A stretch of 64,000 nucleotides of DNA from assembly GCA_910579015.1 (NCBI GenBank), contig CAJTRO010000012.1, positions 1 to 64,000 on the forward strand, written 5' to 3'. Made by a program: the position numbers and the translations under genes. This DNA is from an uncultured Dorea sp. Its GTDB lineage: Bacteria > Bacillota_A > Clostridia > Lachnospirales > Lachnospiraceae. The notes beneath the pieces were generated by a model. It ran no database searches. It saw nothing but the letters and a program-made list of their open reading frames with translations, and had not been told where the DNA came from. Below are positions 8,782 to 16,827 of the stretch, in pieces (the stretch's first letter is position 1; each line of letters opens with the position of its first letter).

Positions 8782-9723
8782 ATGAAGATATTAGTGACTG
8801 GCGTGGCCGGACAGCTTGGCCATGATGTGATGAACGAATTGGCAGAGCGCGGCTATGAGGGGATCGGCAGTGATATTGCGCCTAAGTACAGTGGTATAGA
8901 AGACGGATCGGCGGTGACTTCCATGCCGTATGTCCAGCTGGACATCACAGAGGCCGAGGCGGTAGAGGAGAAGATTCGTCTGGCGGCGCCGGATGTGGTC
9001 GTACACTGTGCGGCATGGACTGCGGTAGATCTGGCAGAAGATGAGGATAAGGTAGATAAGGTACGCGCGATCAATGCGAAGGGGACGGAGAATATAGCAA
9101 GAGTATGTAAGGAACTGGACTGCAAGATGATCTATCTCAGCACGGATTACGTGTTTGACGGACAGGGAACGAAGCCGTGGCTTCCTGACTGCAAGGAATA
9201 TAAGCCGCTGAATGTATACGGTGAGACGAAGCTTGAAGGAGAGATTGCGGTGGCAGAGAATCTGACGAAGTATTTTATCGTGAGGATTGCCTGGGTATTT
9301 GGCAGGAACGGCAAGAACTTCATCAAGACAATGCTGAATGTCGGAAAGACGCACGACGAGATCAAGGTGGTGAATGATCAGATCGGAACGCCTACCTATA
9401 CCTACGATCTGGCAAAGCTTCTGGTGGATATGCTTGAGACGGACCATTACGGATATTATCATGCAACGAACGAGGGCGGTTATATCAGCTGGTATGATTT
9501 TACGAAGGAGATCTTCCGGCAGGCTGTAGAGCTTGGACACACGGAGTACAGCGAAGACAGGCTCACAGTAATCCCTGTCACCACGCAGGAATACGGGATC
9601 TCCAAGGCTGCAAGGCCGTTTAACAGCAGGCTTGATAAGGGGAAGCTTGTGGAAAATGGTTTTACGCCGCTGCCGTCCTGGCAGGATGCGCTTAGGAGAT
9701 ATCTGAAAGAGGTTCTTGAATAG
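8782..9723 (+). CDS. rfbD: dTDP-4-dehydrorhamnose reductase
   Basis: This is the final, NADPH-dependent reduction giving dTDP-L-rhamnose. The Rossmann motif GVAGQLGHDV opens the protein, and YLSTDYVFDG and the catalytic YGETKLEGE are present, as is the family's VNDQIGTPTYTYDLA. I chose the ATG at 8782, which has GAAGGAGG at 8767-8774; an upstream in-frame start at 8758 would add eight residues before the Rossmann fold. The order rfbA-B-D-C differs from the enterobacterial order but is common in Firmicutes. Confidence 0.95.
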   Translation: MKILVTGVAGQLGHDVMNELAERGYEGIGSDIAPKYSGIEDGSAVTSMPYVQLDITEAEAVEEKIRLAAPDVVVHCAAWTAVDLAEDEDKVDKVRAINAKGTENIARVCKELDCKMIYLSTDYVFDGQGTKPWLPDCKEYKPLNVYGETKLEGEIAVAENLTKYFIVRIAWVFGRNGKNFIKTMLNVGKTHDEIKVVNDQIGTPTYTYDLAKLLVDMLETDHYGYYHATNEGGYISWYDFTKEIFRQAVELGHTEYSEDRLTVIPVTTQEYGISKAARPFNSRLDKGKLVENGFTPLPSWQDALRRYLKEVLE

Positions 9724-9759
9724 AGGGATTAAATGAGCTTAGAAGAGAGGAAGACGACG

Positions 9760-10368
9760 ATGGGACAGATTACAGTAGAGAAGGATGCCGGAGGCATAAA
9801 GGGGCTGTGCGTGATAGAACCGGCCGTCCATGGGGACGCCAGGGGATATTTTATGGAGACCTACAACCAGAGGGATATGAAGGAAGCGGGACTGACGATG
9901 GAGTTTGTTCAGGACAATCAGTCCTGCTCGGCCAAAGGCGTACTGCGCGGACTGCATTTTCAGAAGGAATTTCCACAGGGGAAGCTTGTGAGAGTGATCA
10001 GGGGTTCCGTATTTGATGTGGCGGTTGACTTAAGGAGTGACAGTGAGACTTATGGGAAATGGTTTGGCATTGAGCTTACGGAGGAGAACAAGAAGCAGTT
10101 CTATATACCGGAAGGATTTGCCCATGGGTTCCTGGTCTTGAGCGATACCGCAGAATTCTGCTACAAATGTACGGATTTCTATCACCCGGGCGATGAAGGC
10201 GGACTGGCATGGAACGATCCTGAGATAGGGATTGCCTGGCCGGGGCTTACCGGTGAATATAAGGGAAATGCTTCATCAGAAGGGTATCAGATGGAAGACG
10301 GGACGGCACTGAACTTAAGCGGTAAGGACCAGTTGTGGGCTGGCCTCAAAGATACTTTTCACTTTTAA
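9760..10368 (+). CDS. rfbC: dTDP-4-dehydrorhamnose 3,5-epimerase
   Basis: This cupin enzyme epimerises the 4-keto-6-deoxy intermediate before RfbD acts. The motifs GDARGYFMETYN, QDNQSCSAKGVLRGLHFQ (with the catalytic His) and FYIPEGFAHGFLVL fit the RmlC family. The ATG at 9760 with GAGAGGA at 9745-9751 is favoured; the in-frame ATG at 9733, only 9 nt after rfbD, would add nine residues and may instead be used through coupling. It is the last gene of the operon, followed by a long stem-loop. Confidence 0.94.
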   Translation: MGQITVEKDAGGIKGLCVIEPAVHGDARGYFMETYNQRDMKEAGLTMEFVQDNQSCSAKGVLRGLHFQKEFPQGKLVRVIRGSVFDVAVDLRSDSETYGKWFGIELTEENKKQFYIPEGFAHGFLVLSDTAEFCYKCTDFYHPGDEGGLAWNDPEIGIAWPGLTGEYKGNASSEGYQMEDGTALNLSGKDQLWAGLKDTFHF

Positions 10369-10381
10369 TATCCTAAGTTAA

Positions 10382-10448
10382 ACGGGGCTTTTGCGAAATA
10401 ACCGTTATACACCATTTGTGTATAAACAGTATTTCGCAAAAGCCCCGT
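10382..10448. terminator. Long nested inverted repeat between convergent genes
   Basis: A perfect 19-bp inverted repeat (10382-10400 and 10430-10448, beginning ACGGGGCTTTTGC) encloses a second perfect 8-bp inverted repeat, TTATACAC (10405-10412) and GTGTATAA (10418-10425). It lies between the converging rfbC and a minus-strand glycosyltransferase gene, so a bidirectional terminator is the simplest reading. The outer stem is longer than a normal intrinsic terminator. Confidence 0.7.
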
Positions 10449-10478
10449 CTTAATACAAGGATCATTCTTTCGTTCCTT

Positions 10479-11489
10479 TTATTCCTGCGCGGGCTGTTTT
10501 GCTGTTTTGCGCCGGATCCAGTCTTTGGCATAGGTAAAGGTATGTGCGATGAGCTGGAACTCGATCCTCAGATAATGGGGCAGGTTCCGCATCTGAAAGG
10601 GGACCTTTTTCTGGGCTTTTCTTGTCCGGAGACCTTCTAAGACACCTTCCTTATAATCCTTGCCGAAGCCGATCTTGACAAAGAACAGATACTTTACAAG
10701 ATATCCCAGAAGCAGCGGCAGAAAGTTTACCGCGAGCTGTACAGAGGGCATATTCTTGTAATCCAGATAGACATTGTTCCTGGCGGAAAGCCTGACCTTG
10801 AAAGGATTGTATTTCGAACCGCTGGTCCCGCTTCCGACGTGGTACACGAGGGCGTCGGGGCAGTACATATTCCTGTATCCATAGATCTTGCTCCTGTATC
10901 CCACGTCGATATCCTCCAGATATGCAAAATGATTCTCGTCAAATAATCCGATCTTCTTAAATACACTGCGCCGGTAGATTGCGGCTCCCGCGCACGCAGA
11001 AAAGATCTCGTCGGGTTCGGTATAGTTGCTGACCGGCCGTCCCGTACCGCGGCATACCCCCCAGCCGATCAGGGTGTAGAGATCCCCGGCGCTGTCGATA
11101 AGCTCTGGCTGATACATCTGGATCATCTTGCTGTTGACAGAGAAGATGCGCCTGGACTGTTCGATCGCTTTTATCATCTCTTCCACGAAATGAGGATCCA
11201 CGGTGGTATCATTGTTGAGGAGAAGCACATAGGGAGTTCTGGAATGCCGGATACCGATATTCACAGCCTTACTGAAACCGAAATTCTGCTTAAGGGCGAT
11301 CGTCTCGATCTCGGGATAATGCTCCTTCATAAATGCGATGCTCCCGTCTGTGGAAGCATTATCTATAACAAGGATTTTATAGTCGCGACAGGTCTGCTTT
11401 GCAAGAGAAGCAAGACACGGCTCCATAAAGTGACGTCCGTTATAGTTAGGGATTACGATAGTAACTTTTATTTCTTTACTCCAATCCAT
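10479..11489 (-). CDS. Glycosyltransferase family 2 (rhamnosyltransferase-like)
   Basis: The GT-A fold is visible in VTIVIPNYNGRHFMEPCL, ILVIDNASTDGS, and the metal-binding LLLNNDTTVDP. A later segment, FDENHFAYLEDIDVGYR, is the acceptor-side ED motif. The C-terminal ~70 residues include hydrophobic stretches and a basic tail suggesting membrane association. It probably transfers a sugar, plausibly from dTDP-rhamnose, to a lipid-linked polysaccharide precursor; the donor is inferred from the neighbouring rfb genes. It is the only minus-strand gene of the locus. The start overlaps a tandem 16-bp repeat array (see 11475-11538). Confidence 0.88.
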   Translation of the reverse strand: MDWSKEIKVTIVIPNYNGRHFMEPCLASLAKQTCRDYKILVIDNASTDGSIAFMKEHYPEIETIALKQNFGFSKAVNIGIRHSRTPYVLLLNNDTTVDPHFVEEMIKAIEQSRRIFSVNSKMIQMYQPELIDSAGDLYTLIGWGVCRGTGRPVSNYTEPDEIFSACAGAAIYRRSVFKKIGLFDENHFAYLEDIDVGYRSKIYGYRNMYCPDALVYHVGSGTSGSKYNPFKVRLSARNNVYLDYKNMPSVQLAVNFLPLLLGYLVKYLFFVKIGFGKDYKEGVLEGLRTRKAQKKVPFQMRNLPHYLRIEFQLIAHTFTYAKDWIRRKTAKQPAQE

Positions 11490-11538
11490 ATTTACTCCAA
11501 TCCATATTTAGTTCAATCTATATTTAGTTCAATCTATA
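11475..11538 (-). repeat. Four tandem 16-bp repeats across the glycosyltransferase start
   Basis: Four head-to-tail 16-bp units occupy 11475-11490, 11491-11506, 11507-11522 and 11523-11538. Two units are identical to each other (plus strand TTTACTCCAATCCATA) and the other two are identical variants (TTTAGTTCAATCTATA). On the minus strand the first pair reads ATGGATTGGAGTAAAT, so each carries an ATG plus a GGAG that serves as ribosome binding site for the next unit's ATG. The gene starts in the innermost unit. Confidence 0.85.
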
Positions 11539-11675
11539 TTTTTCATTATAACAAAACTTCACATAATTAGCCAGAATAAATTTCCATATGCCCTGACAGC
11601 CGTATTTTGGACGATTTTGCTCTGTTTCTGAAGACAATATTCATAAATTGTTAAGAAAAAGTCAGAAATGACGGG

Positions 11676-11704
11676 TTGTCGACTTTGATAATTTATTGTA
11701 TTAT
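11676..11704 (+). promoter_or_regulatory. Promoter of the polysaccharide assembly operon
   Basis: TTGTCG (11676-11681) and TATTAT (11699-11704) are spaced by 17 bp. It is upstream of the priming transferase gene and follows ~140 nt of AT-rich sequence with no gene. Confidence 0.5.
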
Positions 11705-11730
11705 AAGGTGTAATCCATCAGGAGGAACAA

Positions 11731-11751
11731 ATGAAAGGTGAACGAATGTGA
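11731..11751 (+). other. Six-codon leader ORF overlapping the next start codon
   Basis: The best ribosome binding site (AGGAGG, 11720-11725) serves an ATG at 11731 that encodes only MKGERM before TGA at 11749-11751. That stop overlaps the GTG start (11748-11750) of the priming transferase. Translational coupling from this mini-ORF is an inference from the layout. Confidence 0.4.
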
Positions 11752-13151
11752 TTAAGAATAACCAAAAGCTGTTGAATACGATCCATGTGGTAATAGACGC
11801 CCTGGCAATTATATTTTCTTATGTGGCGGCATGGTATATCCGGTTCAGGAGCGGTATATTTGAGATGGCGGCGTGGTATCTGTCGCTCCATGAATATATG
11901 AGGGTTCTGGTATTTATCGTACCGGTATATCTGATACTTTATTATGTGTTTCAGCTGTATACGCCCAAGCGGGTGCAGGGAAGACGGCTTGAAGCCTGGC
12001 GGATCATACAGGCGAATGTGATCGGTCTTATGACCTTTATTCTGTTCTTGTATCTGAGCAGAGAGTCTGATTTCTCCAGGACCATGATGTTTATCTTCTT
12101 CTGCGTCAACGTCTGTGTCGAGATCATAGGGCGGAATATACTGAGGGAAGAGTTAAGGAATATCAGGAAGCGGGGATATAACCAGAAGCATATCCTGCTG
12201 ATCGGTTACAGCCGTGCGGCGGAGCAGTATATAGACCGGATACGGGCGAACCCGGAGTGGGGATATATTGTCAGAGGCATCCTGGCGGATAATAAGCCGC
12301 GCGGAACGGAATACAGAGGTGCGAAGGTGCTTGGAAGAACGGAGAACCTGACCATCGTCCTTCCGGAGAATAAGTTAGACGAGATCGTCATAACTATGGG
12401 ATTGTCGGAATACCATAAGCTGGAGCATATCGTGAGCATGTGTGAGAAGTCCGGGGTACACACGAAGTTTATACCGGATTACAACAACATTATTCCGACG
12501 AAGCCGTATACGGAGGACCTGCTCGGGCTTCCGGTGGTCAATATCCGTCATGTCCCGCTGAGCAATGCGCTGAATGCATTTCTGAAAAGAGGAGTGGACC
12601 TGTTCGGCGCGATCACGGCGCTTCTTATCTTTTCGCCTGTTATGGTGGTGACGGCGGTACTGGTCAAGATGACCTCGCCGGGGCCGTTGATCTTCAGGCA
12701 GGAGAGGATCGGATATCAGAACAGGCCGTTTCTGATGTATAAGTTCCGTTCGATGGTGGTTCAGGATGCCGGCAGGGAAAAAGGAGGCTGGACAACCCAG
12801 AACGATCCGAGAGTCACGAAGGTCGGGAAGTTCATACGGAAGACAAGCATTGATGAGCTTCCGCAGCTTTTTAACGTGCTGAAAGGGAACATGAGCATGG
12901 TGGGACCAAGGCCGGAAAGACCGCAGTTTGTCGAGAAGTTTAGTGAAGAGATCCCAAGATACAGAGTCAAGCATCAGGTACGGCCGGGACTGACAGGCTG
13001 GGCGCAGGTGAATGGATACCGGGGGGATACGTCCATACGCAAGCGTATAGAATACGACCTGTATTATATAGAGAACTGGACGCTGGGATTCGATTTTAAG
13101 ATAATATTTTTAACATTTTTTAAGGGGTTTGTGAATAAGAATGCGTACTAG
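11748..13151 (+). CDS. Polyprenyl glycosylphosphotransferase (priming sugar transferase)
   Basis: The enzyme would transfer a sugar-1-phosphate to undecaprenyl phosphate at the membrane to start repeat-unit assembly. It has about four N-terminal membrane segments (roughly residues 8-30, 48-68, 85-105, 110-130), a Rossmann-like central part, a fifth membrane segment near 280-305, and the C-terminal transferase core with FRQERIGYQNRPFLMYKFRS, VGPRPERPQFVEKF and RPGLTGWAQVNGYRG. At 467 residues it matches the WcaJ/CpsE type. The start is GTG, overlapping a leader ORF. The 3' end overlaps the LCP gene by 11 bp. Sugar specificity cannot be read from the sequence. Confidence 0.93.
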   Translation: MIKNNQKLLNTIHVVIDALAIIFSYVAAWYIRFRSGIFEMAAWYLSLHEYMRVLVFIVPVYLILYYVFQLYTPKRVQGRRLEAWRIIQANVIGLMTFILFLYLSRESDFSRTMMFIFFCVNVCVEIIGRNILREELRNIRKRGYNQKHILLIGYSRAAEQYIDRIRANPEWGYIVRGILADNKPRGTEYRGAKVLGRTENLTIVLPENKLDEIVITMGLSEYHKLEHIVSMCEKSGVHTKFIPDYNNIIPTKPYTEDLLGLPVVNIRHVPLSNALNAFLKRGVDLFGAITALLIFSPVMVVTAVLVKMTSPGPLIFRQERIGYQNRPFLMYKFRSMVVQDAGREKGGWTTQNDPRVTKVGKFIRKTSIDELPQLFNVLKGNMSMVGPRPERPQFVEKFSEEIPRYRVKHQVRPGLTGWAQVNGYRGDTSIRKRIEYDLYYIENWTLGFDFKIIFLTFFKGFVNKNAY

Positions 13152-14418
13152 CAGAATGAGTAACGATAGCAGACAGATAACCGAAAGAGAGCGCCAGAGG
13201 AGGGGCGGCAGGCCGGAGCCGGAGCGCAGGCGGAAGGGCGAAGGCCGGCGGACGTCGGAAAAGGAACGCCAGGGAAACAGCGGCCGTAATGTAAAGGCTA
13301 AGGAACATCAGAAGAGAGAGGGAGACCGGAAGGCGGCATCGAAGGACCGGCAGAAGCTTAAGCGAAAGAAGAGGAGGAGGAGAACGCTGCTGCTTGTCTT
13401 TGAACTGTTGATATTAAGCGTGTTATGCGTGGCGGGATATGCCATGTTAAAGCTTGGCAAGCTGGATATCAATATACTGAATCCGAATAAGCTGGAGGTC
13501 TATAAGGATACGGGGCCGTACACGAATATTGCCTTGTTCGGTCTGGATTCCAGGAACGGCGAGCTGGAGGGCGGGGTGCAGAGCGACTGTATCATGATCG
13601 CGAGCATCAATAATGAGACCAGCGATGTGAAGCTGATATCGGTATACCGTGATACACTGCTTATGCAGGAGGACGGATCGTATGAGAAGGCGAACGCCGC
13701 ATATAACAGAGGAGGCCCGGAAGCGGCCATCAGCCTGTTGAACCGTAATTTCGATATGGACATCCGTAATTATGTCAGCGTGAATTTCAGCGCCCTGGTG
13801 GATGTGATCGACGCACTGGGCGGCCTGGAGGTCGACATGACACAGGAGGAAGCGTTCTACAGTAACGGATATGCTTTTGAGACCGCCCAGGTGGTGGGCA
13901 AGGAGATGATCAAGATCGACGAAGTGGCAGGCACGCAGCTGCTGGACGGTGTTCATGCGGTAGGATATGCGAGAATCCGCTACACGACGGGAAATGACTT
14001 CAAGAGGACGGAACGCCAGAGGGAGATTCTTAAGAAGACGGCAGAAAAGGCGAAGCAGGCGGATCTCTTTACCCTGAATAAGATTGTAAATGAAGTGTTC
14101 CCGCAGATATCGACAAGCTTGTCGATCACGGATATGCTGGGATTCGCGGCGAATATCATGAATTATGATATAGTGGAGACGACCGGATTCCCGTATGCGG
14201 TGACGACGGACGATAGTGTGCGGAATCACGAAGGCTCTTATGTGGTTCCTATCGGATTTATCAATAATGTGACGCGGCTTCATCAGGAGATTTTTGGCGA
14301 GAATGATTATATGCCGTCGGAGAAGGTGAAGCAGATCGACCAGGATATTGTCTGGCTGACAGGAGTGACAGAGGATACGACGGCGATGAAGACTACGTTT
14401 GAGGGAGACGGGGAATGA
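13141..14418 (+). CDS. LytR-CpsA-Psr family ligase, copy 1
   Basis: LCP proteins attach undecaprenyl-linked polysaccharides to peptidoglycan outside the membrane. The first ~80 residues are extremely Arg/Lys-rich and cytoplasmic, followed by one membrane segment (about 82-102). The LCP core shows NIALFGLDSRNGE, SDCIMIASINNET, ISVYRDTLL and the characteristic RIRYTTGNDFKRTERQREIL. It overlaps the upstream gene by 11 bp and the downstream gene by 4 bp, so the genes are translationally coupled. An in-frame ATG at 13156 is a possible alternative start. The long basic N-terminus is unusual and could bind lipid head groups or nucleic acid. Confidence 0.92.
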   Translation: MRTSRMSNDSRQITERERQRRGGRPEPERRRKGEGRRTSEKERQGNSGRNVKAKEHQKREGDRKAASKDRQKLKRKKRRRRTLLLVFELLILSVLCVAGYAMLKLGKLDINILNPNKLEVYKDTGPYTNIALFGLDSRNGELEGGVQSDCIMIASINNETSDVKLISVYRDTLLMQEDGSYEKANAAYNRGGPEAAISLLNRNFDMDIRNYVSVNFSALVDVIDALGGLEVDMTQEEAFYSNGYAFETAQVVGKEMIKIDEVAGTQLLDGVHAVGYARIRYTTGNDFKRTERQREILKKTAEKAKQADLFTLNKIVNEVFPQISTSLSITDMLGFAANIMNYDIVETTGFPYAVTTDDSVRNHEGSYVVPIGFINNVTRLHQEIFGENDYMPSEKVKQIDQDIVWLTGVTEDTTAMKTTFEGDGE

Positions 14419-15734
14419 GAAGACGTGATGAGATCATAATGGAATATGGTACATATATGCTGGCGTTCTTTGTCAGCTATATCGCTTCCCTTGCAGGATT
14501 ATATTATATTTCCGGTATCGTGCTGATACTTGAGGCGGCGTACCTGTATGTACATCTGGCCAGAGAGATGCAGAACCTGACGGAGCTCAGAGCGCTCTTT
14601 ACCCTGGCCTGGGTTGGCGGCCAGGGGCTGGCGTGCTTAAAGCTCAGCAAGCTTCAGAGCGATTGGAGCTATATCACGTGGCTGTGCTTTTTCCTCATAT
14701 ATATCGGATTCGGGATTGGCTATGAGTGGGGAAGAAAATACAGTCTGGATGAGGTGAAAGAGATCGGCAAGGACGAGGGGAAGGCGCGCAGGCTCTTCGT
14801 ATGTATTGTGGGACTTTGTGTGATATCTCTGGTGTGCTTTACAATAGAAGCCGTACTCCTTGGATTTATCCCGCTGTTTTCCGATAAGCCTCACGCATAT
14901 TCTTATTTCCATATATCAGGGGTACACTATTTTACCATAAGCTGTATACTGATCCCGGCGATCACCATACTTTATCTGAAGACGGGATCGGTGTCAGGGA
15001 TGAAGAAGAAGTGCATCCTCGCGGCTGCGAATGTGACAGCGGCTGCGATTCCGTTTCTGTGTGTGTCAAGATTCCAGCTTCTGTTCGCCGTGGGATTTGC
15101 GGTGGTCACTTATCTTATGGTGAACCGCAAGATGAGGCTTCGGACGATGGTGCTGATCGTGCTGGCGCTTCTCCCGGTCTATGTGGTGCTGACGGTGTTC
15201 AGGCATCATGACGTTGCGTACCTGAACGGGATCTTTGAGATGAAGTTTGAAAAGATGCCGATCTTTATCACGCAGCCGTATATGTACGTGGCGAATAATT
15301 TTGAGAATTTTAACTGCATGGTGGTTCAGCTTTCAAAGCATACATGGGGAGTCAGGATGCTGTTCCCTGTATTTGCGCTGACGGGGCTTAAGTTTGTGTT
15401 TCCGGCGCTGACGGCATCCCCCGTTTTTCTGACAAAACCGGAACTTACAACTCTGACGATGTTCTATGATGCATATTATGATTTTGGTATCGTTGGGGTG
15501 TTCCTATTTGCCGTGCTTTTGGGCGCGGCGGCAAAGTGGATGATGCGGGTGGTGAAGAAGAGTGATAATCCGGTTTCCTATCTCTTCTACGGCCAGATGG
15601 CGATCTATCTCGGCCTTGCTTTTTTTACGACCTGGTTCAGTAATGCGACGACCTGGTTCTGGCTGATACTTACAGGAATGATGTATCTGTATGTAGGATA
15701 TGATAAGAATAAGAAGAAGGATGAGAAGAAGTAA
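14415..15734 (+). CDS. Oligosaccharide repeat-unit polymerase-like membrane protein
   Basis: A 439-residue protein with about ten or more hydrophobic segments and a large outside loop near residues 260-320, in the style of Wzy/O-antigen polymerases. These families have little sequence conservation, so the call rests on topology and on its place between LCP and glycosyltransferase genes. GIGYEWGRKYSLDEVKEIGK is a soluble loop; FVFPALTASPVF and FYDAYYDFGIVGVFLF resemble the C-terminal half of repeat-unit polymerases. It overlaps the upstream LCP gene by 4 bp (ATGA) and the next gene by 1 bp (TAATG). Confidence 0.75.
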   Translation: MRRRDEIIMEYGTYMLAFFVSYIASLAGLYYISGIVLILEAAYLYVHLAREMQNLTELRALFTLAWVGGQGLACLKLSKLQSDWSYITWLCFFLIYIGFGIGYEWGRKYSLDEVKEIGKDEGKARRLFVCIVGLCVISLVCFTIEAVLLGFIPLFSDKPHAYSYFHISGVHYFTISCILIPAITILYLKTGSVSGMKKKCILAAANVTAAAIPFLCVSRFQLLFAVGFAVVTYLMVNRKMRLRTMVLIVLALLPVYVVLTVFRHHDVAYLNGIFEMKFEKMPIFITQPYMYVANNFENFNCMVVQLSKHTWGVRMLFPVFALTGLKFVFPALTASPVFLTKPELTTLTMFYDAYYDFGIVGVFLFAVLLGAAAKWMMRVVKKSDNPVSYLFYGQMAIYLGLAFFTTWFSNATTWFWLILTGMMYLYVGYDKNKKKDEKK

Positions 15735-16672
15735 TGAATGGACACGATAAGAAGGAGCGGGCGGATGTTGTGATCCTGACATATCATCCGGATGAGAGAT
15801 TTACCGAGTGTATAAGAAGGCTTAAGAAGCAGGCAGAACCGCCGGGACATATCTATGTCGTCAATACGAGGACAGATTATTTCCCGGAAGAAGTGGAGCG
15901 TATGGAGGGCGTGACCGTTAAGCATATCGATCGGGAAGAGTTCGACCACGGCGCGACGAGAGATATGGGATTTAGCCTGTCCGACGCCGGGATCGTGATC
16001 TTCATGACGCAGGATGCACTGCCGGCAGACAAAGAGCTGACCGCCAATCTGGTAAGGTCTCTTCTTGATTCGGAGAAGATCGGGATCTCCTATGCGCGCC
16101 AGCTGCCGGCGAAGGACTGCGGGATGATCGAGCGTTATACCCGGAATTTCAATTATCCGAATGAGAGCAGGGTAAAAGGACAGGAGGATATATCAGAGCT
16201 TGGGATCAAGACATTCTTTTGTTCCGACGTCTGCGCGGCATACAAAAGGAGCATCTATCAGGAGATGGGAGGATTTATCAGGCATACGATCTTCAATGAG
16301 GATATGATCATGGCGGCGAAGATGGTGCGTGCAGGTTATCAGATTGCCTATGCGGCAGAAGCCAGGGTGGTACATTCCCATAATTATACGGGACGGCAGC
16401 AGTTTCAGAGGAATTTTGACATGGCTGTGTCCCAGGCGGATCATCCGGAAGTCTTTGAGGGTATCTCTTCGGAAGCAGAGGGGATCCGGCTGGTGCTTCA
16501 TACGGCCCGGTATCTTCTGAAGAAGAAAAAGCCGCATCTGATCGTGGAGCTTATATATAAGAGCGGATGTAAGTATCTGGGCTATAAGATGGGAAGGAAT
16601 TACCGCAGGCTGCCGCTCTGGATTGTGAAGAAATGTTCTCTTAGCAGGGCATATTGGGAGAAGACCTGCTGA
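15734..16672 (+). CDS. Glycosyltransferase family 2 (rhamnosyltransferase-like)
   Basis: The GT-A domain shows VVILTYHPDERF, IYVVNTRTDYF, and GIVIFMTQDALPAD where the metal-binding acidic motif is expected. FNEDMIMAAKMVRAGYQIAY matches the acceptor ED region of rhamnosyltransferases, and HSHNYTGRQQFQRNFD is typical of this group. The C-terminus is basic. It probably adds a sugar to the lipid-linked repeat unit. It begins with a stop-start overlap (TAATG) and ends the operon from 11748. Confidence 0.88.
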   Translation: MNGHDKKERADVVILTYHPDERFTECIRRLKKQAEPPGHIYVVNTRTDYFPEEVERMEGVTVKHIDREEFDHGATRDMGFSLSDAGIVIFMTQDALPADKELTANLVRSLLDSEKIGISYARQLPAKDCGMIERYTRNFNYPNESRVKGQEDISELGIKTFFCSDVCAAYKRSIYQEMGGFIRHTIFNEDMIMAAKMVRAGYQIAYAAEARVVHSHNYTGRQQFQRNFDMAVSQADHPEVFEGISSEAEGIRLVLHTARYLLKKKKPHLIVELIYKSGCKYLGYKMGRNYRRLPLWIVKKCSLSRAYWEKTC

Positions 16673-16720
16673 AAACGTAACCCGGTCGGTAAAAGTCGAT
16701 GAAAAGTCGTCGTTTTTTGG

Positions 16721-16749
16721 TTGCAGTTTTTGAGAAAATGAGGTAATAT
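16721..16749 (+). promoter_or_regulatory. Promoter upstream of the second LCP gene
   Basis: TTGCAG (16721-16726) and TAATAT (16744-16749) are spaced by 17 bp, 79 nt before the ATG of the LCP gene. It separates this transcription unit from the operon ending at 16672. Confidence 0.55.
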
Positions 16750-16827
16750 ATTGAGGAATGTTACCGTAGTGAGGAACGGTTAAGAAGTAAAAGGGTTCTT
16801 GATAACAGAGAGAAAGGACATTGGATA

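Noticed and set aside
8791..9540. 249-codon minus-strand ORF opposite rfbD
   Set aside because: It is a codon-bias shadow of a clearly conserved gene, with no ribosome binding site and low-complexity Leu/His/Arg-rich sequence.
11475..11538. Tandem 16-bp repeats as a CRISPR array
   Set aside because: The units are head to tail without spacers, and no cas genes are present.
13447..14283. 278-codon minus-strand ORF opposite an LCP gene
   Set aside because: Antisense shadow of a conserved gene; no supporting start signals.
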